Shown here in pieces: positions 12,412-25,229 of a stretch of 64,000 nucleotides of DNA. The position numbers and the translations under genes are program-made. Source of the DNA: Mansonella perstans. Lineage: Eukaryota > Nematoda > Chromadorea > Rhabditida > Onchocercidae. Numbering within the stretch: the stretch's first letter is position 1; each line of letters starts with the position of its first letter. Where the stretch lies: positions 186,001 to 250,000 of the forward strand of contig JBAMDO010000053.1 in NCBI GenBank assembly GCA_037074765.1, in the 5' to 3' direction. The notes below the pieces were generated by a model. The model saw only the letters and a program-made list of their open reading frames with translations. It was not told where the DNA came from and did not search any database.

Positions 12412-14095
12412 TTGATTAATAAATATCATTCGTTATCAGCGAAATGATTTTTCCTTCGTTTAATCTGAACAGAATGCTAATCATATTTTATCTATAATAA
12501 TTAAGGAAAAACTTAATTGATTAACAAAATAAGCGAAATTAAATGTCTATCATAAATGAAAGTAATAAATAGAACATCGACTAAGCTTACTTTAATAATT
12601 ATCAAAAAAAACTCAAACATTGATATTGAATTTTCTATCTTGCGTATCTAAGATTTTTCGAAAAACTTAAGTCATCAAAAGCAAGTAGATGACTTTTCAA
12701 AACACCATAATACTGTAATGTGATTCCATCGGAATCCTAGTTGTCACATCTTAGTTGTCACATGCAGTTGTCAGATTCCTTAAATTATACCGAAGACTGT
12801 ATTATACAAGATTATGCCAAGATTATGTCAGCATAATCTACAATTTCACGAAACTGATAAGTCATTGAAATGGGTAAAGATCAGATGCAAGAAGGAAGCT
12901 TGTAAAGTTATATTCATTCATTCCAGTGGAATTGTTTTATGCTTTTTCTTGATTTAATTGCTGTAAACAAGAAATCCACATTCAATCTTTCACTTTTTGA
13001 TCTTTGACTTTTTAATGGAATAAAATTTGTTTTTAAATTGTGCATCTTAAAATTCATTTGTACTCCACAAGGTTACTCGTAAAAACGATTTATTTTCTGT
13101 TTTGAATGCGACTATTTAGTTTTTCATACAAATTCGAAATACTTGGAGCGACAAATGGAGTTTGTATTTTTGAGAGTTATTCAAGGTACTTATAACTCTG
13201 TCACATGCAACAGCTCTCGGAAGTGTTGACAGTTAAACATATTTTCCCATGGTTGATAATTGCTTGAAGTTATGACATCAAATATAATGAGTTATAAATT
13301 TTTCATTACATTAAATTTAATGAGCTACAAATGTATTGCCAAACTACCATATTAAGATTGAATTAGAAAGTTAAAATCAAGATGAAAATATCGCAAATTT
13401 TATCTCGTAAATTTTATATTGCAATAAAACCATCGAATATTAGATTGAACAATTTGAATAACAATGGGAAATTTGAAATGTTTGAAAGTTGAATTCAGTA
13501 TTTAACTGATTGACGAAACTTTCTTAAGAAAGCAACAAAAAAAAAAAATCCTCAAAAACAATTGGAGCCAATGGAACTCATATAAAGCGTCTGCGAAATG
13601 AGGCGTCTGTCTGGCTTAACCCATTGAATGTTTAATCTTAGATTTTCTTTATCAAATTATTGGTCACAGTAAATTAAATTCAATAATCCTAATTAAGTTA
13701 GATTAGCTCAATTAAACATAAAAGAGGCGATTTTTCTGGTACGAATAAGGAGTATTCCTCGTCCATACGATTAATTAAAGTAGACACAATTAATGACTAG
13801 AATTGTTCGTAAACAATTCAAAATAATTTTCAGAATTGTTTCATTAAAACGATAAAAAAAAATTAACTGATTGGCGGTTATTTGCAATAATTTTCGACGA
13901 TGATATGATAGGTGAGTTTAATTACGAATTCATATTTGGAAAACTTTACGAAATTTGGAATTTTAATGCAAAAAATACTTAGTGAAAGAAAAGGACAAAT
14001 AGAGAGAAGTTGCACTTTAAATGCAAAAGATGTGACAGGTGACACATAAGACTCTTTCTTCAACTCTCGATGGACATTTTAAGAGTAAAGCTTAG
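12412..14095. other. gene-free stretch
   Basis: AT-rich DNA without supported exons. A short repeat of AGTTGTCACAT occurs three times near 12737-12775. Confidence 0.5.
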
Positions 14096-14382
14096 CTATT
14101 CTATCAAAATGTCCTTACGGTGGACAAGAACACATCCGATTTAACGACATTATGCCGCGACTTGGTGCATTGCCAAGAACTACTATCACACAAAGCGTTC
14201 CGTGGTACGGCTACGATGATGCTATGCCATGCCGATCCGGTACTATCGAGCACCTTCCATGGTGAGTTGACAAGCTTGCCTTTCAAGCTTTCATCACCAT
14301 GGAATCAAGTCGAGAATGGCGCCGTCCTAGACACTGATATATTTTTGTATCTCTATCTATGGCTATATGTACACATATGAGT

Positions 14383-14461
<79 letters not shown>

Positions 14462-16010
14462 ATATGAAAAGAAAACACATATATGGTGGGATAGGAATTA
14501 CATTTCAGGTAGTGATTACAATTATCATATCATTATTAATATTATTATCACTATAAAAATTATTGTCACCAATGTCACCATGATTAAGTGACAGATGCAC
14601 CTTTTCTACTTTATAAGACCATTCTGAAATGATAACATATGTCTAATTGTAGGGCTAGCAGCCGATTCGTACCCTATTATCGACCGGCTTAAACTTCATT
14701 ATCTCTGCTTCCGTTCCATTGATATTATTCCTCCCGCCCTCTTCTTCCACTCCTCCTCCCATAAATCCATGTTTGACCGTACTCCTACTTCGGTAAGTTT
14801 ATTTATTATAGCTTTTCAATAGTCTTATATTAATGTCCGAGAAATTTCCTCCGCTTATCACCTGCGTCTTTTCCATTTGTCTCATTTACAGATCTTTGTA
14901 TTATACAAAATGTTTGACTATTTCGTGATTAAATTAAATTAGTTCAACTTTTATGCCTAAATCAGTAATAGTCATTACTGCGACAGTGAAAAATCAAATC
15001 AACTCGATTCGAGGACAGTATTTCATTGATGCATTTCATATTTATCATTAATCACTTTTAGGACTGTTCGATGAATTTTGGAGAAAGTAAGTTAGGATAA
15101 ATACTTTAGCTTCATCCAGAATACCTTAGCTTCAATAGATCTTAGATACTTTAGCTTTATCTTCATTAGCTTCATCAACCAGTATTTAGTTCTCATTTGA
15201 TAAAGAGAAATTTAAATTGATCCTAAAATCTTGTAATTTCAAAAGTGAAATTCAAAATCATCTTAGCTTAATAATGAAATAGATAGGAAAAAAATTTCAA
15301 CGATTTCAAGTCCTGTATGGTTTTTGCAAAACAGCAGGCGATCAATGCATTTGGAATGACTAAGAAGAAGATGGAAGAGTGATTAGTGTTTGTAACCACG
15401 CCCGATCCTAATCATCGGCTCCTTTCTTACCCTCGGTAGATCATTTAACCGACCTCTGTGTCAGTACAGGATCATTCTAAATTTCTGAACTCCTCATGAG
15501 TACAACGAAATATTATTTAACTATGTCTTTTAGGCTTTTCAAATCTGTCGAAATCTTCCCACAACCAATTTCCAGTTTCTTTTGATCAGAGTCAAAAAAG
15601 TAGTGATATTAATTGATTAATCAATGCTTCGCTATTGTTTGAAGCACTTCTCGTAAATTCTCCAGATTTTTCAGCTTTGTACTTCCGAAATCGGAGAGAA
15701 TTCTGGATATGAGCACATCAAAAGAAACGGAACATGTAGACGAGAAGTTACTTTTGCTAAACTTCCCATCCAGCTAATGTTTTGCTTAGAAATTCGATAT
15801 CATTTTTGATCTTCTACACTTATTTTTCCATTTTTGAATGAACTTGAGCAATATATTTTAGGCGTTCGAGAAAAAACGGGCAGTATTGAAATAATTAAAT
15901 TTGGGATAAAATTTTTTTTGCAGCCTTTTCAATCTGAGTTCGTATACGGAAAGGAACAGCAACTTTGTTGCTCCAGACATTTCCCATTTGATCTGTTTTA
16001 AACGCACATC
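14096..16010 (+). CDS. candidate gene of unknown function, three exons, 5' end missing
   Basis: Two islands richer in G+C than their surroundings behave like exons. The first ends at 14262 in a strong donor (CATG followed by GTGAGT). The second runs from a TTGTAG acceptor at about 14654 to a GTAAGT donor near 14792. Its only open frame is the one that continues the first exon in phase (split Gly codon). A strong poly-T plus GCAG acceptor near 15923 then opens in phase and runs about 25 codons to TAA near 16000 (ending HFPFDLF). The product would contain DLVHCQELLSHKAF, YPIIDRLKLHYLCF and QQLCCSRHF. I do not recognise it. The 5' end, including the start codon, is not seen. A CTTAG acceptor near 14094 could begin the first exon. 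A non-coding RNA or an upstream part of the gremlin-like gene are alternatives. Confidence 0.35.
14380..14460. repeat. (TG)n microsatellite
   Basis: About 80 bases of nearly pure TG, interrupted once by GG near 14417. It lies in the intron between two candidate exons. Open frames across it are artefacts. Confidence 0.97.
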
Positions 16011-18772
16011 AATTTGTCGCCATTCAAAATTCTGAGACTGTCAACAACGATTGTAGTGGTGGTAGCAGACAAAAAAGTGTGGGTTGCTGAATTGATATGC
16101 GAATTGGTATTACCGGTAGGGCCTTTGCAGATAGGCCCAGCCTTACTACTATTACTACACTCTTACTGAAATTTGTAATGACACTGATACCTTCTAACTA
16201 TTTACTGCTGCCTGCTAACGGTACGCCGATCGTCAACATTGGTGTGGTTGAACAATCACCGGCCACCACTTCTGCCGGGTTAGCAATATTCTCAGTACAG
16301 GAGCACTCTATAAACATGTTACTACTCAAATTCGCTCATATATGCGAGCTAATTTCATTTCTTAATTACTAATATTTACCCCAATATTGAAATTTTTCTT
16401 GTATGAAAAAAACAAACCTATTTTAAGAAATATTCTCACAATTTAAAGCCCCAACTGCAACTGTCCATTTCTCCATATGCAAATAAATTTGAATGAAATA
16501 GGGAAAATTCTTAAAGCAGAACAATAAAAATTCTTTACAACCAGTCGCAATATGATACTTCAGTTTCAGTTTCGAGATAATTTGCTTAAACAATTTAAAT
16601 AAAAATTCAAAGAAAGAGGAAGACAGAATTCTCGTAATCTTTTTTTTACTCTTTTATTTGATGTCTTTCTCAAACAACTTTACAAACTGAAAAGATTTAA
16701 TTAATGCCTTTCATATGAATTGCATGCTACCATCTCCTACATGCACAGAATTTGTTAAAATGTTGAAGTTGTGTTGGACTATTAAGTTATCAGTTTTCTG
16801 ACATGCAATTAATAGTTCTGCCTCAATACGATTGATAAGAAGAGAATTCTAAAAAAAAAGTTTGAAGTTTGGACTTTGTTTGCAAATTAACGATTTTTAC
16901 GATACACATTTCAAAATGTTTTCGGACGATTTATGATAGCCTTTATTAACAATTCGTTCAACCACTATCACTTCCTGTTTGAAATCTTTAAAAACATTAC
17001 ATTTTTTCAACCTAAATGTGCTATTATTATAAATTGAAATTAGCTAAAGCCTGATATTTTCTTTCTTACCAATGATTTATCAGAAAGAAAAAGAAATTTA
17101 ATTGAGAAATGGAAGTACGTCGTCTCCCTATGCCACACTTAATTAGTGGGAACTGAAACTCGGTACCTTCAAAAGCCTTATATTTTCCTCTTGAATGTAG
17201 ACAGAACCTATTTTACATAATTCTTCAAAACATTTTCCTGGATCATTATCGAATAGTGTCCAAAATGCTCATACTATCAGTGTTCCATGGTTTCAGCACT
17301 AAGATTACTGTATTTTCAATGAGAGTCAATTGCAGTAGAGAGATACAGATATGCATCACAGAAAGTTGTTCACATGACAAGATCTTTCGTAAACTTTATG
17401 CTCTAAGTTTACGATTTGTAACATAGAACTTTCTAATTAATCCGTTAGATAAGATCTCATATTGCTCGAATATTCCATTTAACGTTACGAAATTTTTGAC
17501 TTATCTAAATAAACATTCTACTGAGTTTCACCGAAAGCTTGAATCTATTTCCAAACACTTCTTATATATATGAAACATGTCTAAACAACCTTCTCTATAT
17601 TTTAATGATTTGCCGGAAATTTAAGTTATTAATTGAATCAAAACTTCCACAGCAACAAGAATTTTTCCCTGCTCTAAAATACTGATATAATGCATTACTC
17701 ATTCTCTTTCCCGGTAATTTCCTCTTACTAACAATGCATTACTTATTCTCTTTTTCGGTTATTTCCTCTGACTAACATTGCATTACTTATTTTCTTTCCC
17801 GGTAATTTCCTCTACTAACAGTGCATTACTTATTCCCTTTCCCGGTTATTTCCTCTGACTAATTTGTTTTAATTCAAAAAAACTTCCATTACTAAACAAT
17901 GATAATCAATGACAAAAAATTTGGTAAAACAAAAAGTAAAGGGAAAATGATTAGACTGTCACACCTGTCTTTCCATTTTTAAGAACTAATTTAATGAGTA
18001 TGGAATATTAAAAAATGCTTTTTGGCTTCTTTTTATTTTGTTGATCTCTAGAAATTTTTAGAAATTAGCAAAAGATCGAGAGATGTTTGATTTTTTAAAT
18101 GGGAAATTGGAAAGAACTCAAGTTTTGTTTAGAATTAAGTTAAGATTTTTTTTCTTAACTTCAATAAAAGCGCTCCAACTTTTCAACTACCTCACTAAGA
18201 ATATCGTACGTTTGATGGACGTGAATTTTATCGTACAGAAATCTTATAACAAGCTATCTGAACTTTGCAACAAGTAAAACATGCAAGCAATATCAGTTCT
18301 TATCATTCCTTATATATCTTTCCATTGATTTTTTCTTAATTCTAACATAGCCAATATAAACAAAATATCTTCCAGTACACATTCCTCACTACCTGTCTAT
18401 TCGATTCCCTTTTCTGTTCTGATATTCTCTGCTTACTCTATTCAGGATTTCCCCAATAAAATTGGAATAATTCCTTTTTGTCATTCATAAATTAAAATTT
18501 TTTCTGTTGCACTTGAAAATCTCATTACTTTGTAAAGTTGGAAAACGGAAGAATAAAATAAAATTTTTAATAAATAGTGCAACTGTTGTAAATGAAGTTA
18601 GTTGAATTAATTTATTTTCTATAAGAGTTGCCCTATCATTAAGTACAGGAATCATTTCTTGCACCCTTACATTAGAAAGAATATGTCACAGAAGGAGAAA
18701 TGCAAAATGCCTAAAAATTAAGTTAAATTAAGTCATACTATTATGAATTGTATAACGAAAGTTAATTTCTAG
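16011..18772. other. region without supported exons
   Basis: A G+C-richer patch at about 16090-16340 gives a 91-codon plus-strand frame (with LLLKFVMTLIPSNYLLLPA, signal-like) but no convincing splice or start context. The rest is AT-rich and contains a 44-bp minisatellite. The N-terminal exon(s) of the gremlin-like gene should lie here but I could not pick them. Confidence 0.4.
17690..17866. repeat. 44-bp tandem repeat, four copies
   Basis: TGCATTACTTATTCTCTTTC-type units start at 17691, 17735, 17779 and 17822, spaced 44, 44 and 43 bases, each followed by CGGTTATTTCCTCTGACTAA or a close variant. The array is pyrimidine-rich on the plus strand. Confidence 0.93.
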
Positions 18773-19826
18773 GTACATTCAGTACAAAGTGGAAAATGGA
18801 TCTGTTTTCGATGAAATGGCAAAGAAAGCATTCATTTCTCTGCATTCAGAACCGTACATTGAACCGCCGCTGTTAACTTTTGATCAAAAGCGCTTAAAAT
18901 GGTTTCAAAGATACATGCGAAAGCAGTTAAAATCCGAGAAAAAAGGTAAAAGCTAATAATGCCTTTAGAAATGGAATGTCAATGGGATGGGAAAACTTTT
19001 TAAAGCTTGTTTTAATTCGAAATTGAATTTTTCATTCTTTTCCTTCATTTAGAAGCACTTGCCATTTACTATTGTTGATTTAGGTAAGAAAGTGATTTCT
19101 TCACCAAAAGAAGCTTTGCAACAAGTGAATCAAGAAGTGAGCTTAGGAAGGTTAGATGATTCAAGGCCTGCAGCACATTGCGATGGGCAGATTTTCAAGC
19201 AACGTATCCGTATGGACGGTTGTTTGTCAAAGGTGAGTTTCATTTGTAGCACTTTCCGGTCCTTTCGAGATATCGAAAATTTAACTAATATTTATAGTGA
19301 TGGAACAGTATTAAAGATTGTATTAAAATATTTCACACCGACAAAATGATTCAAGTTACAGAATCAGAGAAATTAATGATAAGAAAATTGTAGGTAGTAC
19401 ATAATAGATTCTGCCATGGAACCTGCTCTTCTTACTTCATACCGCGTTTGAGACCACGGAAATTGAAATTGGATGCCATGTTTCAAAGTTGTTCAGTGTG
19501 CAGGCCAGCTGAATGGGATACCGTTGAGGTGCGTTTCGTTTTTTTCGCTTTATGTAAATACCGCAAAATTTTATGAAAAACTTCATAGACAAATATGCTG
19601 CCAAGAATTTGTTTAGTTAAATTCAAAAATTCAGTTCTAGAATGCAATGAGGTAAAAAAGCCTAGATATGGTTAAAATTAAATGAATAAAGCATCTTAAT
19701 TAGGTGAAACTGGATTGTCCAAGAAAGAACCCGAAAGAACTGAAACGAAAAGTGATCAAAGTGAAAAAATGTAAATGCATTGCATTGAGTGGCAATAATC
19801 TGGAAAGTGAAGAGGATGGTCGATAA
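18773..19826 (+). CDS. DAN/gremlin-family cystine-knot protein, N-terminus missing
   Basis: Four plus-strand exons (18773-18945, 19084-19232, 19394-19528, 19704-19826) are in phase and end in TAA. The C-terminal half is a DAN domain: Cys in AHCDGQIFKQRI, GCLSKVVHNRFCHGTCSS, YFIPRLRP, FQSCSVCRPAEW, VKLDCPR, then VIKVKKCKCIAL. All nine cysteines of the gremlin pattern are present, including the unpaired one used for dimerisation in vertebrate members. This family is secreted and binds BMP-type ligands; that role is inferred here from family membership. A basic linker precedes the domain (KWFQRYMRKQLKSEKK). The first exon found opens with a split codon, so a signal-peptide exon must lie upstream; none was convincing. 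An alternative acceptor at 19052 in exon 2 would hit a stop and is rejected. Confidence 0.85.
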
Positions 19827-21458
19827 TGAAACTGGTTTGGTTACCCGAAAATCAGGTCTAATTATTCATGATTCATTTCTTAACAATCTTTTCTTGTGAC
19901 TAATTTGAAGTTTGATGTAGAATTGATAATCAGCAATAACCAAATTATAAACTTTTTGAAAAATTTTTGAAAGGAAATCCTAGTTACAAGAGAAGATAGC
20001 CTAATTAGAAACTTTGGATAATACAGATAATAGATAAAGAATAATATTGACTTGCAGAACTGATTCTTATGAACGCAATAAAATTTATATTAATTAGTCG
20101 TAACTGTTAGTTTAGAACAATTACATACACAGAAGGTTATTAAGATAAAGTTTATGCTCCGAATTCTTCAAGGTAAAGTTTTTAAGAGAATTCCAATAAA
20201 TTTTCAATTTTTATTACCAATAAAGATTTTGCTATACAAATTCTTTTACTCATCAAATCGTGAACCGATGAAAACTGTCATTTTGAAAAATAGTGAAAGA
20301 ATCGGATGTTTGCTAAATAAACTTACAATCAAACAAATTTATTGAAACAGGAATTTTATCAAAAACTTTTATTGACATTTTTTTAATTTCAGCGAGGATC
20401 TCAAAATGCAGGGATTCGATAGCTTCGCATTTCTTACAGTCCTATCCTTCCTCATTCTAGATTAACAATGTTTGACTAGCTTATATATTATCCAACTGAA
20501 AATTTAAAATTTAAAAAGATAATATTCGGAAATTTGTTTAGATTGAAATGTTTGATTTCCTCAAGAATTACAGATGATCTCATGTTTTTTTCTTTTGTAT
20601 GTTATCTTTTGCAATAGAATATTCTCCCATGTATTTGTATTGTTTCGCTCATCAAAAAATATGTTTTTCTTATGGTTTACATATTTCTCATTTTAGACTC
20701 TCTGTACCTTCCGTTTTGATAGTCATTATCTCTCTTACATTTTATCTTATTTCAAAAAAAAGTGAAAAAATTGCTTTTTATTTCAACTTTGTTCTAATAA
20801 CATCCAAAGTTAAATCACCCTACACTCAGAATTATAGCTGGCTAAATGCTTCGTAATTAAGTAAATCAAAAATTTTCAGTAAGCCTTCTTCAAAATTCAA
20901 AGTTTTTTCATCTTTAATTTATTTCAAGATATATTACTAACAGTGTATTTATCTATTGAGAAATGGTTTTGTGCTTAAGTGTGAATCAATAAAAGTAAAC
21001 ATCGGTTTAATTGTTTTGAAAATTTCTTTAAAATTTAAATGAGAATGATTGAACTGTTTGACTTTAAAGAATTATTATTTTTGATGCTGAACTATTCCGC
21101 TACTGTCCATTTGTTATTTTGGGGACAAAACAGTTTTTTTCTTTAAGTTACATCAATTTTAGCAACCCATTAAAGTACTTCAATTAGCATTTTTCCCATC
21201 AAAGTGTTAATTAGTACGAGCAATTTAGTAAAATTTGTATTTTCAATTTTATCAACATTGCAAAGTTTGATGAACTTTATGAACAGAACTATAGTTATTC
21301 ATTTGTAACAAATTTGTTACAAATTCTGGGAGGAGAGAAAAAGCTGAGGAGATGAGAGGGAGTACAGAAAACAGCTGATATCTTTTTAGAAGTGGCTCCT
21401 GAGAGGCGCCAATGGGAATGCTCGAAATGATCGGTTTGAGGCGCCGATAATCAGTCAA
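19827..21458. other. region without a supported gene
   Basis: At about 20394 a good TTTCAG acceptor leads into EDLKMQGFDSF plus a hydrophobic run (AFLTVLSFLILD) and a stop near 20465. This could be a small ORF or an alternative 3' exon with a hydrophobic tail, but its phase does not match the last gremlin-like exons. Otherwise nothing. Confidence 0.35.
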
Positions 21459-21785
21459 CGATGTGTCGTTCATTCTTTCCCTCCAATACTGGGTCCAGTC
21501 GCCATTCAGTCGATCAACTACGTATAATGCTATTATTGTATTAAGGCCCGACCAACTAAGTACAGTACTGAGTGCCAAAGCAAAATGTACAGGTCAAACT
21601 ATTCTACCTCTACTGCGTTATTGTTTGCTTTGAAAATCACAACTTCCTACCTTCAATTTATATTTTTAGTATTGGATGGCACGACAGCTAAATCTGACTG
21701 GACTGAATCTATTGAAGAGTTGAGAAACAAGCCAATTAACCTTCCATTTTATCCGATCTTGCCAAAAATACTTGCCAAAAAATGA
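21459..21785 (+). CDS. possible small two-exon gene, strand uncertain
   Basis: An ATG at 21459 opens MCRSFFPSNTGSSRHSVDQ and reaches a GTATAA donor. A TTTTTAG acceptor near 21668 continues in phase with DGTTAKSDWTESIEELRNKP and ends in TGA at about 21785. The product would be about 58 residues and resembles nothing I know. The island 21370-21560 is G+C-rich and is also open for over 100 codons on the minus strand, so the real coding strand, if any, is unclear. Confidence 0.22.
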
Positions 21786-23321
21786 CAGAACGAAACACTG
21801 TCATCTGAACTGTTTAGTATGAATGATTTGAATCTACTGATCTGATCTATCTTAAATAGGATCTTTTGGGGGCACCTCTGTTTTTAAAACTTTACTATCA
21901 GAAGTAAGCAAGAAATAGATGAAGTCAAATTCAATAAATCGATTCCGATTTAGTAACATGACTGATATTCAGTGTGATCACTGAAAAAAATTTACACGGA
22001 AATGTCCGACAATCGGAAAGTTTATAAATCATCCAAACTGGCAACTAATGATGATTGATTTGCGGGTTATAGAAACTGTCCCGAAGAGTGATTAATAGGA
22101 TAAACCCGGAACTTAAGATGAACTAAACAATTAACTTAAACAATTAACTTGATAATTTATTACTTGGATAGAATGAATACCTGTTGAAAATCATAACTAT
22201 ATGTGCATTGTAAAAATTACTCAAATTTCGAACATTTAACAATCTTATTTACTAGAATTTGCTTATCATTGCAAAAACTTTTTCAGGTAAATTTTCAGTT
22301 TCCATCTAAATTCTTCAAAAAAAAAAACCGAAACATATTTTAGAATTTTAAAGTTAAAAAGTTGCCGACTGGATTTTAAACGCGAAGCACATTTACATAC
22401 TATAAATTACTGCTCTAATTTATGGGCAAATTGCCTATGTAACCGAATAATGTGAAAAAAAATAAATCGGAACATACGTGTGAAGTTTCAACATAAGTCA
22501 ATCTCATTTAGTTCAGAATCATAAATCCTCACTTTTTCTCTGGAATTTACGAGCATGTTCGATTAAATGTAGGATTGAAGTATGTATTAGTGTAGTCAGA
22601 CTTCGTTTTCTCTTTCAACTAATTCTTTAAGAAAGTTCAAAAAGAAGTAAAATAAAGGAAATAATGTCTATTTGACGATTAAAAAACTGAATATAAAGAT
22701 ATAACAAAATAGCGATCATCGGTTCAAAAGGAATTCTTGAGATTTATTCAAAGGAATCTTCAATAGATCATTTTTCATCAAATGATCAAATTAAATGGAA
22801 TTTGGTTTACTACAGAACAATTCATACTTATCAAAATAACTATTCCAGAAAAAAATCCAGAGAAAATCACCTCGTAATAGTGTAAAAAATATATAACCGC
22901 TCAATGGAAAAGCCTATCATCATTTTTTGGAAAAAATATTCAATGAGAGAATTCGAAAGATTGTTTTCAATTTTATTTTACATTAAGTGACAAAAATTTG
23001 CTTTTAGTGACATAGGCTGCATAAATCATTCGTATTTCGTTTTATGTTCGTACAAAGACCGATGTTCAAACATTCTTGAATTCAATGAAATTTGTTTAAC
23101 AAAAAAAAAAAAAAAAAATCACAGCAAAGCATGAATCACCCGTGTCAACAGATATGTTCATAAAAAATTCACAGGACAAAAAAGCCCATATCAAACAATA
23201 AAATCGTGTATAAATATAAAATAAAAAAATGCGAATGCTCTAGAATTAGACAGCTTATCTAAAAAAAAAAATTCGCTAAATAAAACATAGCCACAATCTA
23301 ATTTATTTTGACAAATATCCA
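21786..23321. other. gene-free stretch
   Basis: AT-rich DNA with poly-A runs (22317, 23100). No exon chain seen. Confidence 0.5.
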
Positions 23322-24084
23322 ATGAAGAGCAAGATAGATCCATCAGTTAGCGATCAGCAATGGGAAAAAGCAAAACATTGGATAACATATAATCGAGATC
23401 CGGCAGCTGATCATGAAGAGCTCGAGCATCAAGTGAAAGTTCGCTAACAGGCTTGCATTTTCGTTTATCATCATTTTTGTTCAGTATGCAATCCAATACA
23501 TTTCTGGAACAAAATTGATTATTTGCATGGAAATAGTATAAAATATTATGCGAACCGTTTTTTGCAAATAATACTGAAAATCTGATGATAATTTATGTAC
23601 AGCATATACAGCTTCCCTCAGCAGAAATAGTATATAGCTGGATGATTAAAATACTACAAAATATAAAGTAGCTAATTTTACTTATAAAAAAATCACTTAC
23701 GGTGTATTATTCGAAACATATTTTCCATTTTTGCTTTTTTCAGCATCATCTGGCAAGTTTAACCCAAATGCAGTCAGATCCTGTAAGAAGCTATTTGAAC
23801 TTAGAATTTTAAGAATGTATAGATTTCAGTGCAAACATAAATCAAGACATGACAATCAATTTTAATTTCAACTATTTCATGCTTGCACTTGCAGCAATTT
23901 TTTATGAAAAGAAAAGACTATGTCGACAAAGTTTTAAGAAATCCGTTAAAAAACACCATTTACACAGTAAATAAGCAGTGGAAAATGTTGATATAAGCTG
24001 TTACTTGAAATCCATCATCTCTATTTCAAATATCAAATATTTCAGCAGAGTTTTACTGCCAAATCATCAGAATTAAGAAAATAA
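23322..24084 (+). CDS. candidate 62-residue small protein, three exons
   Basis: Exons 23322-23432, 23744-23782 and 24046-24084 join in phase 0. The ATG opens MKSKIDPSVSDQQWEKAKHW, the middle exon (flanked by TTTTTTCAG and GTAAGA) encodes HHLASLTQMQSDP, and the last ends SSELRK and TAA. The sequence is polar and helical-looking with no signal peptide. Splice sites of the middle exon are good; the donor of the first (CAA then GTGAAA) is ordinary. The family is not recognised. It lies just upstream of another candidate on the same strand, with which it may share exons or form an operon. Confidence 0.4.
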
Positions 24085-24099
24085 TGGAACCTTTTGCAG

Positions 24100-24622
24100 A
24101 GCTGAGAACGACTGCATGGTTGGAGACTCACCACCAGCAGCTGAGTCTGTGCTGCTTGTGGATACTAAAAAATCCAAGTCTAGTGGCGCAGATGATACAT
24201 TTAATGCTGCAAAGAAATTTAACATAGTTTTGAAGAAAAGTTTGTTCATTAAAGGTAAGGTAAAGGGTTTTTTTTACCAACAAAAACCATCACGAAACTT
24301 TTTCTACAATTAGGAAAAATCTTTTAAATTAGAAAAAATCCATCTTGCTAAAGCTATTATACTGCAATTAAATCCTGAATGAGCACTTTATTATTGCGAT
24401 AATTTATCAGGACGCTTGGATATGTATAAACACAGGTATCTAAAAACTGCTGCGGAAACTGTGGAATCGATAAAAACTATGCAAATCATTCGAAATACCA
24501 AGAACAACATGACAAAACCCCACAAACCCCTGGTTTTAAAACTCCACAAGCTAGTTGCTGACTGGTTCTCTTACTATAGTCTGGTAGATGAAATCAGAAA
24601 AGAAGCATACATCCTGTTTTGA
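24100..24622 (+). CDS. candidate protein of unknown function, last two exons
   Basis: Exon 24100-24254 (TTTTGCAG acceptor, GTAAGG donor) and exon 24411-24622 (TTTATCAG acceptor) join through a split Gly codon and end in TGA, giving about 120 residues. The first is Ser/Lys/Ala-rich (SPPAAESVLLVDTKKSKSSG). The second is basic and helical (MYKHRYLKTAAETVESIKTM) and ends VDEIRKEAYILF. An upstream exon with a start codon is missing. The first exon is also open in another frame, so the call rests on the two matching splice phases. Function unknown. Confidence 0.4.
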
Positions 24623-25229
24623 GAGGATTCGTTAAACCGGAAGTATTCCAATCAAACTGTACAGGCGGGACTGCCAGTGAATCAACAGTAACGGATTCTG
24701 AGGGTGTTTGTTGACTGACTGAAGACCTGCAAGAAGTACGACCTAACCTTTTATCATGTCACGTATGGATCATGCAATCACTGTGCTGTTACTCTTCTTC
24801 AACATACATACTTCTGTTTACATGAACAAATATTGTTTGCGCTTCCTATAAACAGCAAACTGTTAACATTAAAAAGCAGATTAAGTATTAAATATTATAG
24901 AAAAGTATCCATATTCGATCAGTTGTAAACAGACAAATCAAAAACTAACGGATAATAAAAGAATAAAAAAACGAATTCGAGCAAAGGATAAAAGCAGAAA
25001 AGCTGCAGTTAAATGAGACAGATAATGCCTCCCAAGGTTTACTGAACTGCCTGACTTGATTTAGGTTTATAAATTTCGCAGATATTTAAACAGGTTAATT
25101 TAAAGTTTCAAAAGTAACTTTCAGAAATAACACGATAAATTACAATAGAATCTGTGTGCTCTTGGTGCTTCGCAAATGGTTGAATAAGGTTACCGATTAT
25201 AAAATTATTGAAATATTAAGACGTGCACA
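24623..25229. other. intergenic stretch
   Basis: No exon seen. It separates the 3' ends of a plus-strand candidate and the minus-strand aftiphilin-like gene, so the two converge here. Confidence 0.5.

Noticed and set aside
14283..14591. Frames encoding VCVCVC or HTHTHT repeats.
   Set aside because: They are translations of the TG microsatellite.
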